Source: MKSF01 sp037190225
GTDB taxonomy: Bacteria > Bacteroidota > Bacteroidia > Chitinophagales > Chitinophagaceae
Assembly: GCA_037190225.1 (NCBI GenBank)
Contig: JBBCJL010000006.1
Span: 682,001-746,000, forward strand
Length of the DNA: 64,000 nucleotides
Reading direction: 5' to 3'
Shown here: one piece after another, positions 44,454-53,116 of the stretch
Position numbering within the stretch: position 1 is the first letter of the stretch
Layout of the letters: the number at the start of each line of letters is the position of its first letter
The notes under the pieces: generated by a model
The model's database searches: none
Told to the model about the DNA's origin: nothing
The model's input: the letters and a program-made list of their open reading frames with translations, nothing else
Translations under genes and position numbers: made by a program

Positions 44454-45332
44454 ATGCCAATAACACGACCCATCCTTATGAAATACCTCTCCTACCTGAT
44501 CCTGCTCCTTATAGTGGGAAGCGCCCATTATACCTTTGCGCAAGTGGACAACAAGGCTATAGTCATGGGCCGATCAAGCATTTTGCAGTCTACCATCTTA
44601 CAGGAAGAACGAAAAATAAACATTTATCTGCCCGAAGACTACCAGGAAAATGACGCGATAAAATACCCCGTGATCTATGTGCTGGACGGCGGCATAGAAG
44701 AAGACTTCTTCCATATCGCGGGCATCGTCCGGTTCCACACCCAACCCTGGATCGCCCGGTTTCCACGGTCTATCGTGGTGGGCATAGAAGGGAATACGCG
44801 GAGAAGAGACTTTACATTCCCGGTGCAGCACACAGATTTCATCGAAAAAGAAGGGTTCTCTAAAGCCAGCTTTCCCGCTTACGGCGGCTCTGAACGCTAT
44901 ATGGATTTTATAGAAAAAGAATTGCAGCCTTTCATAGAAAGCACCTATGCTGCTGCGGGTAAAAAGACCATCATAGGCGAATCGCTGGCAGGCTTGTTCA
45001 CCACGGAGATCCTTTTGAAGCGGCCGTATTTATTTGACGATTATATCATCATCAGTCCCAGCCTCTGGTGGGGCGAAAGAGCCTTGTTAAAAGAAGGAAC
45101 AGCCCTTTTGCAACAGCATTTATCCAAAACCGTACATGTGTACCTGGGTGTGCCCGGCAAAGAAGAAGATGTGCGTATGTTTGACGATGCAGACAGGCTG
45201 CATCAGCAATTAAAGACCCACAACAACATTCACCTGGTGTATGACTATATGCCGGACGAAAGACATTCCACGGTGATGCACCAGGCGGTTTACAATGCCT
45301 TTAAAAAGCTGTATCCAAAGACGGCTTATTAA
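44454..45332 (+). CDS. Exported alpha/beta-hydrolase esterase (enterochelin-esterase-like)
   Basis: The 292-residue frame (or 284 from the ATG at 44478, which gives a neater signal peptide YLSYLILLLIVGSAHYTFAQ) contains an esterase of the PF00756 type. Blocks seen are KINIYLPEDYQENDAIKYPV, IYVLDGGIEEDFF, the nucleophile elbow IIGESLAGLF (Ser177 counted from the first Met), IISPSLWWGE, and YMPDERHSTVMH, where the His completes the triad. Such enzymes hydrolyse siderophore, S-formylglutathione-like or acyl esters; the substrate here is unknown. Export puts it in the periplasm or outside. Confidence 0.85.
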   Translation: MPITRPILMKYLSYLILLLIVGSAHYTFAQVDNKAIVMGRSSILQSTILQEERKINIYLPEDYQENDAIKYPVIYVLDGGIEEDFFHIAGIVRFHTQPWIARFPRSIVVGIEGNTRRRDFTFPVQHTDFIEKEGFSKASFPAYGGSERYMDFIEKELQPFIESTYAAAGKKTIIGESLAGLFTTEILLKRPYLFDDYIIISPSLWWGERALLKEGTALLQQHLSKTVHVYLGVPGKEEDVRMFDDADRLHQQLKTHNNIHLVYDYMPDERHSTVMHQAVYNAFKKLYPKTAY

Positions 45333-45393
45333 AAAAGGTATTCTGATGACAGAACCATCATCAAAATACCTCTAAGCATATCTTTTATCCTTC

Positions 45394-46041
45394 TTAATAC
45401 CCTGCCGTAAAACGGACCTGGTGATGTTTCGGGTTTTCCACTTCATCTGCAATGACCACTGCCACATCCTCTACCGAGAGCAGATTTCTACCCTCCGCAT
45501 TCATCACCGGATGATCTGTTCCCAGGCGGTATTGCCCCGTTCTTCCGATCGTGATGCCCGGGTTCATTTCCAGGGCCGGGCTGAAATACGCCCAATCCAG
45601 GTCTTTCTCTTCTTTGATCACTTCAAAATAGGCTTTTGTAGCTTTTGCTTTGGGGATGAACGGCAGATCCTGCGGTAAGGTATCCAGTATCGCTACGCCC
45701 TCTTCGTTCAACAAGCTGCCGCCACCGCCAACGATGATAAAACGTTTTACGCCGGCATTTTTAACAGCTTCCTGAATGGCTAACGAACCTTTCATAAAGT
45801 CTTCTGCCAGGTTGGGATCACTCGCCGAAGGACTAAAGGCATTCACCACTACATCAGCACCTTTCAGCGTTGCTGTCAAAGCATTTACATCTGTTACGTC
45901 CACTTGTGCAAATTGCAGGTTGCTTTTATCTGACGTATGTTCCTTTCTGGAGATCGCCAATACATCCAGGTTTCTGTTCACTAATTCATTGGTGATCTGG
46001 CTACCCACAAAACCGGTAGCGCCAATAACTGCTATTTTCAT
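45394..46041 (-). CDS. NmrA/SDR-like NAD(P)-binding reductase
   Basis: The 215-residue protein opens with a Rossmann fold, MKIAVIGATGFVGSQITNEL, containing the GxxGxxG motif. It continues with VDVTDVNALTATLKGADVVV, VKRFIIVGGGGSLLNEEG and DLDWAYFSPALEMNPGITIG, and SVEDVAVVIADEVENPKH. This fits the atypical short-chain dehydrogenase group related to NmrA and flavin reductase-like proteins (YwnB type). The catalytic role is unknown. It lies 25 bases below the stop of the FrnE-like gene and in the same direction, so the two are probably cotranscribed and controlled from the HxlR promoter region. Confidence 0.88.
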   Translation of the reverse strand: MKIAVIGATGFVGSQITNELVNRNLDVLAISRKEHTSDKSNLQFAQVDVTDVNALTATLKGADVVVNAFSPSASDPNLAEDFMKGSLAIQEAVKNAGVKRFIIVGGGGSLLNEEGVAILDTLPQDLPFIPKAKATKAYFEVIKEEKDLDWAYFSPALEMNPGITIGRTGQYRLGTDHPVMNAEGRNLLSVEDVAVVIADEVENPKHHQVRFTAGY

Positions 46042-46066
46042 TATTCTATATTTTTTTATTTATTCA

Positions 46067-46924
46067 TTATTCACAGGTACCGTCTGGTTTACAGGATGCC
46101 CCTTCGATGATCTCTAAGGTTGTTTCCGGATGGTCTTTGCTCCACTCGGCAAATGATCTGTTCAAAGCGTCCAAAAATGTCTTAGGGTCCTGAGCGCCCG
46201 AAACGGCATATTTCCGGTTGAATACAAAAAACGGGACACCTGTTACGCCGATCTGCTGTGCTTCTTTAAGATCAGCTTGTACCGCCGGTAAATACGTTTG
46301 CTCGTCTAATGCTTTTTTCAAGGCCTCCGCATCCAGGCCGATCGTTTTACCTAACGCGACCAAAGTAGCCATGTCGTCAATGTTTTTACCATCCGTGAAG
46401 TAGGCCCTGAACATCAACTCTTCGGCTTCAGCCCCTTTACCATGGGCTTTGGCAAAATGCTGGAACTGATGCGCTCTCAAAGTATTGGCAGGGATCGCTT
46501 TTTCAAAATCATAGGTCAGGCCCGCATCCTTTGCCATCTGTGTCGCATAGCCATTGAGCTTTTTCGCTTCGTCGAGACTAATGCGTTTTTTCTCTACCAA
46601 TACATCATGAATGCTTCTGCCGGGTTGCGTCTGCAGATCGGGCATGAGCTGGAAACTTTTCCATTCGATCTCCACATGGTTGTTATCTGCAAAATCCTGC
46701 AGTGCCTTGTCAAATTTTGCCTTGCCGATGTAACAGAACGGACACATGACATCGCTCCATATTTCTATTTTCATTTTATTATTCATTTTATTATCTATTT
46801 TTAAAAGTTGCATATCCTTCGAAGCCCTAGCCGATGGATTTTCTGATTGTTTATTTTGAGCATAGAGCCAACCGGCAGTCAGGACAACAATTACAGCTAG
46901 TAAGGAAATTATTTTTTTATTCAT
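46067..46924 (-). CDS. Exported DsbA-family oxidoreductase (FrnE-like)
   Basis: From ATG 46924 the product has 285 residues. It begins with a hydrophobic export or anchor segment (KKIISLLAVIVVLTAGWLYA), a linker of about 25 residues, and then a complete FrnE domain: KIEIWSDVMCPFCYIGKAKF with CPFC redox motif, EIEWKSFQLMPDLQ-like VEIEWKSFQLMPDLQTQPGR, NTLRAHQFQHFAKAHGKG, AYFTDGKNIDD, and GVTGVPFFVFNRKYAVSGAQ with the cis-proline loop. FrnE proteins are usually cytoplasmic and start directly at the IEIWSD strand. Two in-frame ATGs (46786 and 46774) would give exactly that form, so a dual product is conceivable. It is divergent from the HxlR gene with an operator-like palindrome between. Confidence 0.88.
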   Translation of the reverse strand: MNKKIISLLAVIVVLTAGWLYAQNKQSENPSARASKDMQLLKIDNKMNNKMKIEIWSDVMCPFCYIGKAKFDKALQDFADNNHVEIEWKSFQLMPDLQTQPGRSIHDVLVEKKRISLDEAKKLNGYATQMAKDAGLTYDFEKAIPANTLRAHQFQHFAKAHGKGAEAEELMFRAYFTDGKNIDDMATLVALGKTIGLDAEALKKALDEQTYLPAVQADLKEAQQIGVTGVPFFVFNRKYAVSGAQDPKTFLDALNRSFAEWSKDHPETTLEIIEGASCKPDGTCE

Positions 46925-46996
46925 ATTAATGTAGATCACCGAAGCCTGTTACTTTTTTTTAATAGCTTGATGATGCAAATTTACGAAACAAATACT

Positions 46997-47032
46997 TACT
47001 TTTGTATAGTGCTATACGTTTGTATAGTATAG
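46997..47032 (+). promoter_or_regulatory. HxlR promoter with operator-like palindrome
   Basis: TACTTTTG (46997-47004) fits the -7 consensus. It overlaps a perfect palindrome GTATAG-TG-CTATAC at 47004-47017, followed by a third partial site GTATAGTATAG at 47022-47032. HxlR-family proteins are winged-helix dimers that bind such symmetric sites and often control the divergent gene. The site lies between the FrnE-like and HxlR starts. Confidence 0.6.
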
Positions 47033-47055
47033 TAGTGAAAGAATAGCATTAAAAA

Positions 47056-47451
47056 ATGGAATTAATAGATATTAATCGCATCAAAAAATGCCCGGAATCG
47101 TATATGATGGCAGTCCATGATACCTTAAATGTACTGGCCGGCAAATGGAAATTACGCATTATGGCCTCCCTGCAGTTTGGCAAAAAGCGTTTTAAAGACC
47201 TGGAAAAGGAAATTCCTAAAATCACGCCAAGAATGCTCTCCAAAGAATTACGGGACCTGGAATTGAATGGTATGGTCAAACGGACCGTTTACGACACATT
47301 CCCCATCACAGTGGAATATGAGTTTACGGCATCAGGAAAATCCTTTAAAAAAGTGATTGACGTGATGATCGAATGGGGCATTGAGCACCGGCAGAATGTG
47401 ATGGCAACGAGCCAACAGAAGCGGTTATCGGAAAAACAGAAGGCGAGCTGA
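47056..47451 (+). CDS. HxlR-family transcriptional regulator
   Basis: The 131-residue winged-helix protein shows the HxlR pattern: a cysteine near the N-terminus (KKCPESYMM), the helix HDTLNVLAGKWKLRIMASLQ, the segment RFKDLEKEIPKITPRMLSKE, LRDLELNGMVKRTVYDTFPI and VEYEFTASGKSFKKVIDVMI. HxlR proteins such as HypR and QorR respond to thiol-reactive electrophiles, quinones or aldehydes through an N-terminal cysteine. Divergence from a redox gene pair (FrnE-like and NmrA-like) fits this role; the inducer is unknown. Confidence 0.93.
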   Translation: MELIDINRIKKCPESYMMAVHDTLNVLAGKWKLRIMASLQFGKKRFKDLEKEIPKITPRMLSKELRDLELNGMVKRTVYDTFPITVEYEFTASGKSFKKVIDVMIEWGIEHRQNVMATSQQKRLSEKQKAS

Positions 47452-47568
47452 TCCCTCTCTGCAAGAGGTCGTTGAAGCTTTGAAATTCATCATTGCTACG
47501 TCTCATGCCAGTTGTGTGGAAGAGATCTTTATGCCGGCAATGAAGGACAGCAATATGTAAAATTTAAA

Positions 47569-48318
47569 ATGAAAACCGAATTGCAGAACCAGGTATATAT
47601 ACAAGCCGACTGGGGACTTTTCATAGGGAAATTTGCGGACAATATCCTGCATAAGCATTATGCTTTGCAGATCAGTGCAGCCGCTGAAGAGCCGTTCAGG
47701 ATCACCGATGAACAGGGAACGCAAACGGCTTTTAGAAGCTGCTTTATCAATAGTAATGTGCTGCATCAATTCCGATCAGACCATTCCTCGCTTATCCTGC
47801 TGATCAACCCCCTAAGCAGCATCGGGCACCAACTGTTCAGAAGATATCAAGGGTTTTCTATTGTTAATGCAGACGGGGAATTTAAAGCCTTATCATCGCT
47901 GTTCCGGTCTTTTGTACAGGAAAAGATCACATTTGCTGATCTGATAAAGCAGCTCAATAGGATGTTGACGGATTGGAAATGCGGGTGCGAACAGCAGCAT
48001 CCTGTAGAAGACGACAGGGTCTATAAAGCTATTCAATACTTGGAAGCACACGCCGACCGGATCGTTTCCCTCAAAGAAATAGCGGCATATAGCTTCCTGT
48101 CGGAAACCCGCTTTTTACATCTCTTCAAAGAAAAGACCGTTATTAATTTCAGACGATACCAGGTCTGGAATAAGCTCATAAGATCACTGCCTTTCCTGAC
48201 CAGGCAATCCATTACAGCAACGGCACATCAGTTCGGGTTTACAGACAGCTCGCATTATAACAGGTCATTCAAAGAAACTTTTGGACTGACGCCAAAGATT
48301 TTGTCTGCATTAAAATAG
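47569..48318 (+). CDS. AraC-family transcriptional regulator
   Basis: From ATG 47569 the protein has 249 residues; a start at 47512 is possible but adds no recognisable sequence. Residues 1-150 form a cupin-like sensor part (GKFADNILHKHYALQISAAA, FINSNVLHQFRSDHSSLILL). The C-terminal 100 residues are the double helix-turn-helix: LEAHADRIVSLKEIAAYSFL, SETRFLHLFKEKT, FRRYQVWNKLIRSLPFLTRQ and ATAHQFGFTDSSHYNRSFKE, then TFGLTPKIL. It follows the HxlR gene by about 115 bases but is probably expressed separately. Target genes are unknown. Confidence 0.9.
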   Translation: MKTELQNQVYIQADWGLFIGKFADNILHKHYALQISAAAEEPFRITDEQGTQTAFRSCFINSNVLHQFRSDHSSLILLINPLSSIGHQLFRRYQGFSIVNADGEFKALSSLFRSFVQEKITFADLIKQLNRMLTDWKCGCEQQHPVEDDRVYKAIQYLEAHADRIVSLKEIAAYSFLSETRFLHLFKEKTVINFRRYQVWNKLIRSLPFLTRQSITATAHQFGFTDSSHYNRSFKETFGLTPKILSALK

Positions 48319-48378
48319 CCGGTTTATACAAGTTCAGCTCGTTGATGTTGTTCAATTTTGTGGTATAAAACTAATAAT

Positions 48379-49080
48379 ATGAACGACTATCTGAAAGCAA
48401 CAAAGATCCTTGACTATACGCATACGTCTGTGCAGCAATTAATAGAAAAGAAGCAATGGATGCAGCTCGAAACGATTGACCGGGTAAAAGCCATTTACAA
48501 TTTTGTGCGGGATGAAATAAAAATTGGCTACAATGCTGCCGATAATATTGCGGCCTCGGCCATTTTAAAAGATGGCTACGGACAATGCAATACCAAAGCA
48601 ACTTTGCTGATGGCGCTATTACGGGCAACCGGGATACCGAATCGCATTCACGGTTTTACGATAGATAAAGCCCTGCAAAAAGGTGCTATCACGGGCATTT
48701 GGTATGTGCTTTCACCTAAGAATATTTTACATAGCTGGGTAGAGGTAGGGATAGATGATAAATGGTATTTTATGGAAGGGGTGATCCTCGACAAGCCTTA
48801 TTTAACCCGGCTGCAGGAAAAAAACAGCGATTGTAAAACCACTTTTTGCGGCTATGGCGCTTATACCGATAATTTCGAAAATCCGCCGATAGAATGGAAC
48901 CTTAATCATACGTTTATTCAGGACAAAGGTATCAACCAGGATCTTGGAGTATTTGATACACCTGACGATTTTTATGCCCGGCACCAGCAACAGCTAAGTC
49001 CCGTAAAACGCTTTGTTTTCAGGCATATAGTACGGTACATCATGAACAAAAATGTAGCACGCATCAGAAAGGGGCATTAA
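48379..49080 (+). CDS. Transglutaminase-like (papain-fold) protein
   Basis: From ATG 48379 the protein has 233 residues. The transglutaminase core is visible: VKAIYNFVRDEIKIGYNAAD, GYGQCNTKATLLMALLRATG with candidate nucleophile Cys70, NRIHGFTID, HSWVEVGIDDKWYFMEGVIL with candidate His118, and a downstream aspartate. Proteins of this class in bacteria act as peptidases or amidases rather than as cross-linkers; the substrate is unknown. There is no signal peptide, so it should be cytoplasmic. Confidence 0.85.
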   Translation: MNDYLKATKILDYTHTSVQQLIEKKQWMQLETIDRVKAIYNFVRDEIKIGYNAADNIAASAILKDGYGQCNTKATLLMALLRATGIPNRIHGFTIDKALQKGAITGIWYVLSPKNILHSWVEVGIDDKWYFMEGVILDKPYLTRLQEKNSDCKTTFCGYGAYTDNFENPPIEWNLNHTFIQDKGINQDLGVFDTPDDFYARHQQQLSPVKRFVFRHIVRYIMNKNVARIRKGH

Positions 49081-49197
49081 TGCTGCATTTTTCAAGTTCA
49101 GGCGAATATTTTTTATATTTAGCAGATTACTTTTCACTAAGTTTGACGAATTATTTTTTACAGGACGGGTATGGTCAGATCACTAAAAACAGTAATA

Positions 49198-49800
49198 ATG
49201 GAGCAGCTATTGGAACGCATTAAGAAAATCGAACACGGTTTTAAGCACATCATTGAAGCCGGTGATCTGCTCCTGGCAGACAAAGCATACCATCATTTTG
49301 ACCTGGCGGTAAAATATGCCGCCGATGACAGCTATCAGGTGAGGATGTTGGCTACTTATTTACTTGGACAGCTTTCACCGGAAAACCCGCAGGCACTGGA
49401 ACGCCTGGAAGCACAGATCGCAGATGATAACAACTGGAGAGTGCAGGAAATGCTGGCAAAGGCGTTTGATCATTATTGCCAGGCCATTGGCTATGAACAA
49501 AGCTTGCCGGTGATACAAAAATGGCTGTCATCCGAAAAAGCGAATGTGAAAAGAGCGGTTATTGAAGGCTTACGTATCTGGACAAGCCGGCCTTATTTTA
49601 AAGAGCATCCGGCAGTGGCCATACAGCTCATCAGCGCACACAGATCAGATGATAGCGAATACGTCCGGAAATCAGCGGGCAACGCCCTTAGGGATATCGG
49701 TAAAAAACATCCGGAAAAGGTGCTGGCAGAAACCTCAACCTGGGACCTGGCAGATAAAAAGGTCGCATTCACTTATAAACTTACCCGGGCAAACAGGTAA
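49198..49800 (+). CDS. HEAT-repeat protein of the DNA alkylation repair-like type
   Basis: The 200-residue product from ATG 49198 (or 209 from 49171) consists of paired helices: HFDLAVKYAADDSYQVRMLA, TYLLGQLSPENPQALERLEA, NNWRVQEMLAKAFDHYC, SSEKANVKRAVIEGLRIWTS and DSEYVRKSAGNALRDIGKKH. This HEAT-like repeat pattern, with VRKSAGNALRDIGKKHP near the end, is typical of AlkC/AlkD-related proteins. Whether it has glycosylase activity cannot be judged from sequence by eye, so a repair role is tentative. Confidence 0.75.
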   Translation: MEQLLERIKKIEHGFKHIIEAGDLLLADKAYHHFDLAVKYAADDSYQVRMLATYLLGQLSPENPQALERLEAQIADDNNWRVQEMLAKAFDHYCQAIGYEQSLPVIQKWLSSEKANVKRAVIEGLRIWTSRPYFKEHPAVAIQLISAHRSDDSEYVRKSAGNALRDIGKKHPEKVLAETSTWDLADKKVAFTYKLTRANR

Positions 49801-50066
49801 TGATTACAAAAAGCAAAACATACCATAATCCTAAATAATGTCTACGATGCGTTGCAGAGAATGACGGATATTCCCCGGCTATCGCTATTCAGCGACAAGG
49901 CAGGCCAGGCAGTATTCCTGTTTGCTCATATTCACGGCCATAAAGTGTTTATGCAAATCAAACAATGTCAATGGCTTCGGGTAAAGACCGCAGATTTTTT
50001 AATCCACAGCTTCTGAAGGTGACCCTGCTCCTGGATTACAGGACTGACGAGAGTACAGAGCATAAA

Positions 50067-50105
50067 AAAAGGACAAACTGATGATCTTCATCGTTTGTCC
50101 CTTTT
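50067..50105 (-). terminator. Terminator of the tRNA-Ser gene
   Basis: GGACAAAC (50071-50078) pairs with GTTTGTCC (50093-50100), extended by AAA/TTT, directly after the tRNA 3' end on the minus strand. A run of A on the plus strand supplies the U-tail. Confidence 0.75.
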
Positions 50106-50107
50106 AG

Positions 50108-50194
50108 CGGTGAGAGAGGGATTCGAACCCTCGATGCAGTTGCCCACATACTACCTTTCCAGGGTAGCTCCTTCAACCACTCGGACACCTCACC
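50108..50194 (-). tRNA. tRNA-Ser (anticodon GGA)
   Basis: On the minus strand an 87-base class II tRNA folds with acceptor GGTGAGG/TCTCACC and discriminator G, a D-arm starting TCCGAGTGG, anticodon stem CTACC/GGTAG with loop CTGGAAA (anticodon GGA, reading UCC and UCU), a long variable arm (GTGGGCAACTGC) and the T-arm GAGGGTTCGAATCCCTC. The 3' CCA is not encoded. The rest of 49801-50441 holds only its terminator and the glyQS promoter region. Confidence 0.95.
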
Positions 50195-50416
50195 TTTTCG
50201 ATTATTACAAATCGGGTGTGCAAATGTATATGCTTATAATTTCATTTCCAAATTTTACGGCCATCTTATTTATAAAAAAACAAAAAAATCACGCTAACAG
50301 GCCCTACCCGGCATCTATCCCTCCCTGAGGAAAAGGCTGATAACCACACACAGGAAACGGCCATTTTCAGCCGTTCAAAAAAATGACAAAACAGGTCAAT
50401 AGCCGAAAGAGTTCTG

Positions 50417-50424
50417 TATCTTTG
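50417..50424 (+). promoter_or_regulatory. Candidate -7 promoter element of glyQS
   Basis: TATCTTTG fits TAnnTTTG and ends 17 bases before the glyQS start. Confidence 0.45.
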
Positions 50425-50441
50425 CGGACTATTAATTCAAT

Positions 50442-51884
50442 ATGGCAAACGAAACGACATTACAGGCAATTATTGCTCATGCAAAAGAGTACGGATTCAT
50501 TTTTCCCTCCAGTGAAATATATGATGGTCTTGGTGCGGTATATGATTACGGGCAATGGGGCGTGGAGCTGAAACGGAATATCAGGGATTACTGGTGGAAA
50601 AGCATGACCCAGATGCACCAGAATATCCTGGGGATCGATTCATCCATTTTTATGCACCCTACAGTATGGAAAGCCAGCGGCCACGTGGACAATTTCAGCG
50701 ACCCGATGGTGGATAATAAGGATTCCAAAAAGCGCTACAGGGCCGACCACCTTATTGAAGGCCATGCCGAGACCTTATCCAAAGAGGAAGCGGACGCCTT
50801 GCTGGCACAGATGGATGCCCTCATGGCGGCAGAAGACCTCAGCGGCTTAAGGCAATTATTAATAGACAACCATATCAAATGCCCGGTCAGCGGCACCAGC
50901 AACTGGACGGACATCCGCCAGTTCAACCTGATGTTCTCTACGGAAGTGGGTTCCGTGGCAGACGAGACCAGCACCATCTATTTACGCCCGGAAACCGCGC
51001 AGGGTATCTTTGTCAATTTCCTGAATGTACAGAAAACAGGACGTATGAAGGTACCTTTCGGCATAGCGCAGGTAGGTAAGGCCTTCAGGAATGAGATCGT
51101 GGCACGCGGCTTCATCTTCCGGATGCGGGAATTCGAGCAGATGGAGATGCAGTTCTTCGTGCGCCCCGGCACCCAGAAAGAATGGTACGAATACTGGAAA
51201 AAAGAACGTAAGGCCTGGCATGCATCACTGGGCATCAAGGAAGAAAATGAAAGATTCCATGACCATGTGAAGCTCGCGCATTACGCGGATGCCGCCTGCG
51301 ATATTGAATACAACTTCCCTATGGGCTTCAAGGAAGTGGAAGGCATCCACTCCCGCACGGATTTCGACCTGTCCAGGCACCAGGAATTCAGCAAGAAGAA
51401 AATGCAGTACTTCGACCAGGAGATCAACCCGGAAACAGGCAAGATCTATGGCAATTATATACCTTACGTGATCGAAACATCCATAGGGCTGGACAGGGCC
51501 GTATTGATGGTGCTGAGCGAGGCCTACCGGGAAGAAGATCTCAGCACGGAAGATAAGCAGGACAGCCGCGTGGTGCTGAAATTCCACCCTAAAGTAGCGC
51601 CCGTAAAGCTGGCTATCTTACCGCTGACCAAAAAAGACGGGCTTCCGGAGATCGCCCAGCAGCTGATGCAGGACTGTATGGGCAGCTTCAAATGCTTCTA
51701 TGAGGAAAAGGACGCTATCGGTAAACGCTACCGCAGAATGGACGCCATAGGCACACCTTATTGCGTGACCATAGACCACCAGACACTGGAAGACCAGACG
51801 GTTACCATCCGCTACAGGGATACCATGCAGCAGGAACGCATTGCACTTTCTGAAGTGAAGCGCCTGGTGCTGTCCACCCTATAA
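50442..51884 (+). CDS. glyQS: Glycine--tRNA ligase, single-chain class II form
   Basis: The 480-residue enzyme charges tRNA-Gly with glycine. Class II features are clear: the N-terminal HAKEYGFIFPSSEIYDGLGA and VYDYGQWGVELKRNIRDYWW, KASGHVDNFSDPMVDNK, KCPVSGTSNWTDIRQFNLMF, YLRPETAQGIFVNFLNVQ, FGIAQVGKAFRNEI (motif 2 region), FRMREFEQMEMQFFVRPGT, EGIHSRTDFDLSRHQEFS, YVIETSIGLDRAVLMVLSEA (motif 3), and the C-terminal anticodon-binding domain VAPVKLAILPLTKK onwards. It is the dimeric alpha2 type, not the separate GlyQ/GlyS pair. Confidence 0.97.
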   Translation: MANETTLQAIIAHAKEYGFIFPSSEIYDGLGAVYDYGQWGVELKRNIRDYWWKSMTQMHQNILGIDSSIFMHPTVWKASGHVDNFSDPMVDNKDSKKRYRADHLIEGHAETLSKEEADALLAQMDALMAAEDLSGLRQLLIDNHIKCPVSGTSNWTDIRQFNLMFSTEVGSVADETSTIYLRPETAQGIFVNFLNVQKTGRMKVPFGIAQVGKAFRNEIVARGFIFRMREFEQMEMQFFVRPGTQKEWYEYWKKERKAWHASLGIKEENERFHDHVKLAHYADAACDIEYNFPMGFKEVEGIHSRTDFDLSRHQEFSKKKMQYFDQEINPETGKIYGNYIPYVIETSIGLDRAVLMVLSEAYREEDLSTEDKQDSRVVLKFHPKVAPVKLAILPLTKKDGLPEIAQQLMQDCMGSFKCFYEEKDAIGKRYRRMDAIGTPYCVTIDHQTLEDQTVTIRYRDTMQQERIALSEVKRLVLSTL

Positions 51885-51957
51885 ATACCAATATCCATGT
51901 AGCAAAAGGCTTGTCGTGCTTACGTGACCTTTATGATACATTCGTTCTTTATCCCCA

Positions 51958-51989
51958 AAAAGCCGGTAACATGTTGTTACCGGCTTTTT
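51958..51989. terminator. Bidirectional terminator between glyQS and the anti-sigma protease gene
   Basis: AAAAGCCGGTAAC (51958-51970) pairs with GTTACCGGCTTTT (51976-51988) with A- and T-runs on both sides, serving both convergent genes. Confidence 0.8.
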
Positions 51990-52015
51990 GATTTGTATAA
52001 TATGGTTCGTTGCTC

Positions 52016-53089
52016 CTATTTGACCGTCTTGATGGTCACGATATAATTCTTAAGCTGCGATACCTGCTCGGTCCTTTCCAGCCTTGCAATGGCATTGCTC
52101 CTGGGTGGCGTGATACGGATATGGTCCGGCAGCCTGCCTATCAGGTCCAGCAGCGCTTTGGAACGTACCGCATAGGTAGTACCTGATGTATTGCTTTTCT
52201 TACCGTTGATAAGGCCCAGCACATTACCCTGCTTGTCTATCACCGGGGAACCGCTCTGTCCAGGATTGGCCACTATTTCCAGCTGGTAGGAAAGGCTGTC
52301 GCCCTGGTACCCTCTTTCACAGCTGATATACCCTTCATTATATACCAGGTTATCCTGCGGGTAGCCGATGGAAAATACCTTCAGTCCCAGCACCTGGTTG
52401 TCCTGGTATTTCAGGTTATAAGGCACGGGGCTTTTACCGAACTTAAAATCCTTATCGGTGATCTTCAGTATAGCCAGGTCCAGCACGGCATCATACCCTA
52501 CCATAACAGCATTGTAGGTATGGTTATCCTGGGTGATAACACTGATATCAGAAGTGCCTGTCACCACATGATAATTGGTAGCTATGTAACCGTCATTGGT
52601 CAGGGCGAAACCCGTACCGCCCAGGTCATACTGGGGAGGTTCGGGGCTCCTGGGCGTCAGCGTTTTATCCTCGATGGTCTTAATAAGGGAATTCTGTGAG
52701 TTTTTAATATTCTCCACTTCACGGCTCAGCTGGGTAAACTTGCTTTTACTGTTGCCCATCTCCTTGGAGCTGTTCATATACTGCACGGTGGAAATGGCAG
52801 CCAAAGCGAAAGAGGCGGCGATAGCGCTTGTCTTCCAGTTATGACGGATAAAGGCAACAAGCCTGCCGGAAGCTCTTTGAGGCTGACGTGCTGATTGCAA
52901 CGCCTGCCGGATATGCTCAGCATCGGACGCATGAGCCAGCGCTGACAATACCTCCATAGCCTCGTTCCACTCCTTCCGCAATACGGCATCCGCTTCCAGG
53001 ATCGCGTCGATCTCGGCACGCTCTTCCCGGGTCAGTTGCCGGTTGTAATATCGCTCAGCCCACTCCTCTATATTGTACTTGTTCAGCAT
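52016..53089 (-). CDS. Membrane protein fusing an anti-sigma-like domain to a trypsin-like serine protease
   Basis: From ATG 53089 the protein has 357 residues. Residues 1-70 form a charged cytoplasmic domain (IEEWAERYYNRQLTREERAE, IDAILEADAVLRKEWNEAME) like those of Bacteroidota anti-sigma factors. One transmembrane helix follows (SAIAASFALAAISTVQY, about 88-105), then a coiled coil (KFTQLSREVENIKNSQNSLI) and a periplasmic DegP/trypsin-like protease. The triad is His174 in YIATNYHVV, Asp204 in VLDLAILK, and Ser279 in NPGQSGSPV; no PDZ domain is present. It lies 27 bases after an ECF sigma gene. The layout suggests a sensor protease physically joined to its anti-sigma domain. Confidence 0.85.
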   Translation of the reverse strand: MLNKYNIEEWAERYYNRQLTREERAEIDAILEADAVLRKEWNEAMEVLSALAHASDAEHIRQALQSARQPQRASGRLVAFIRHNWKTSAIAASFALAAISTVQYMNSSKEMGNSKSKFTQLSREVENIKNSQNSLIKTIEDKTLTPRSPEPPQYDLGGTGFALTNDGYIATNYHVVTGTSDISVITQDNHTYNAVMVGYDAVLDLAILKITDKDFKFGKSPVPYNLKYQDNQVLGLKVFSIGYPQDNLVYNEGYISCERGYQGDSLSYQLEIVANPGQSGSPVIDKQGNVLGLINGKKSNTSGTTYAVRSKALLDLIGRLPDHIRITPPRSNAIARLERTEQVSQLKNYIVTIKTVK

Positions 53090-53116
53090 AATCCTGTTTT
53101 TAAGATACAAATACTG

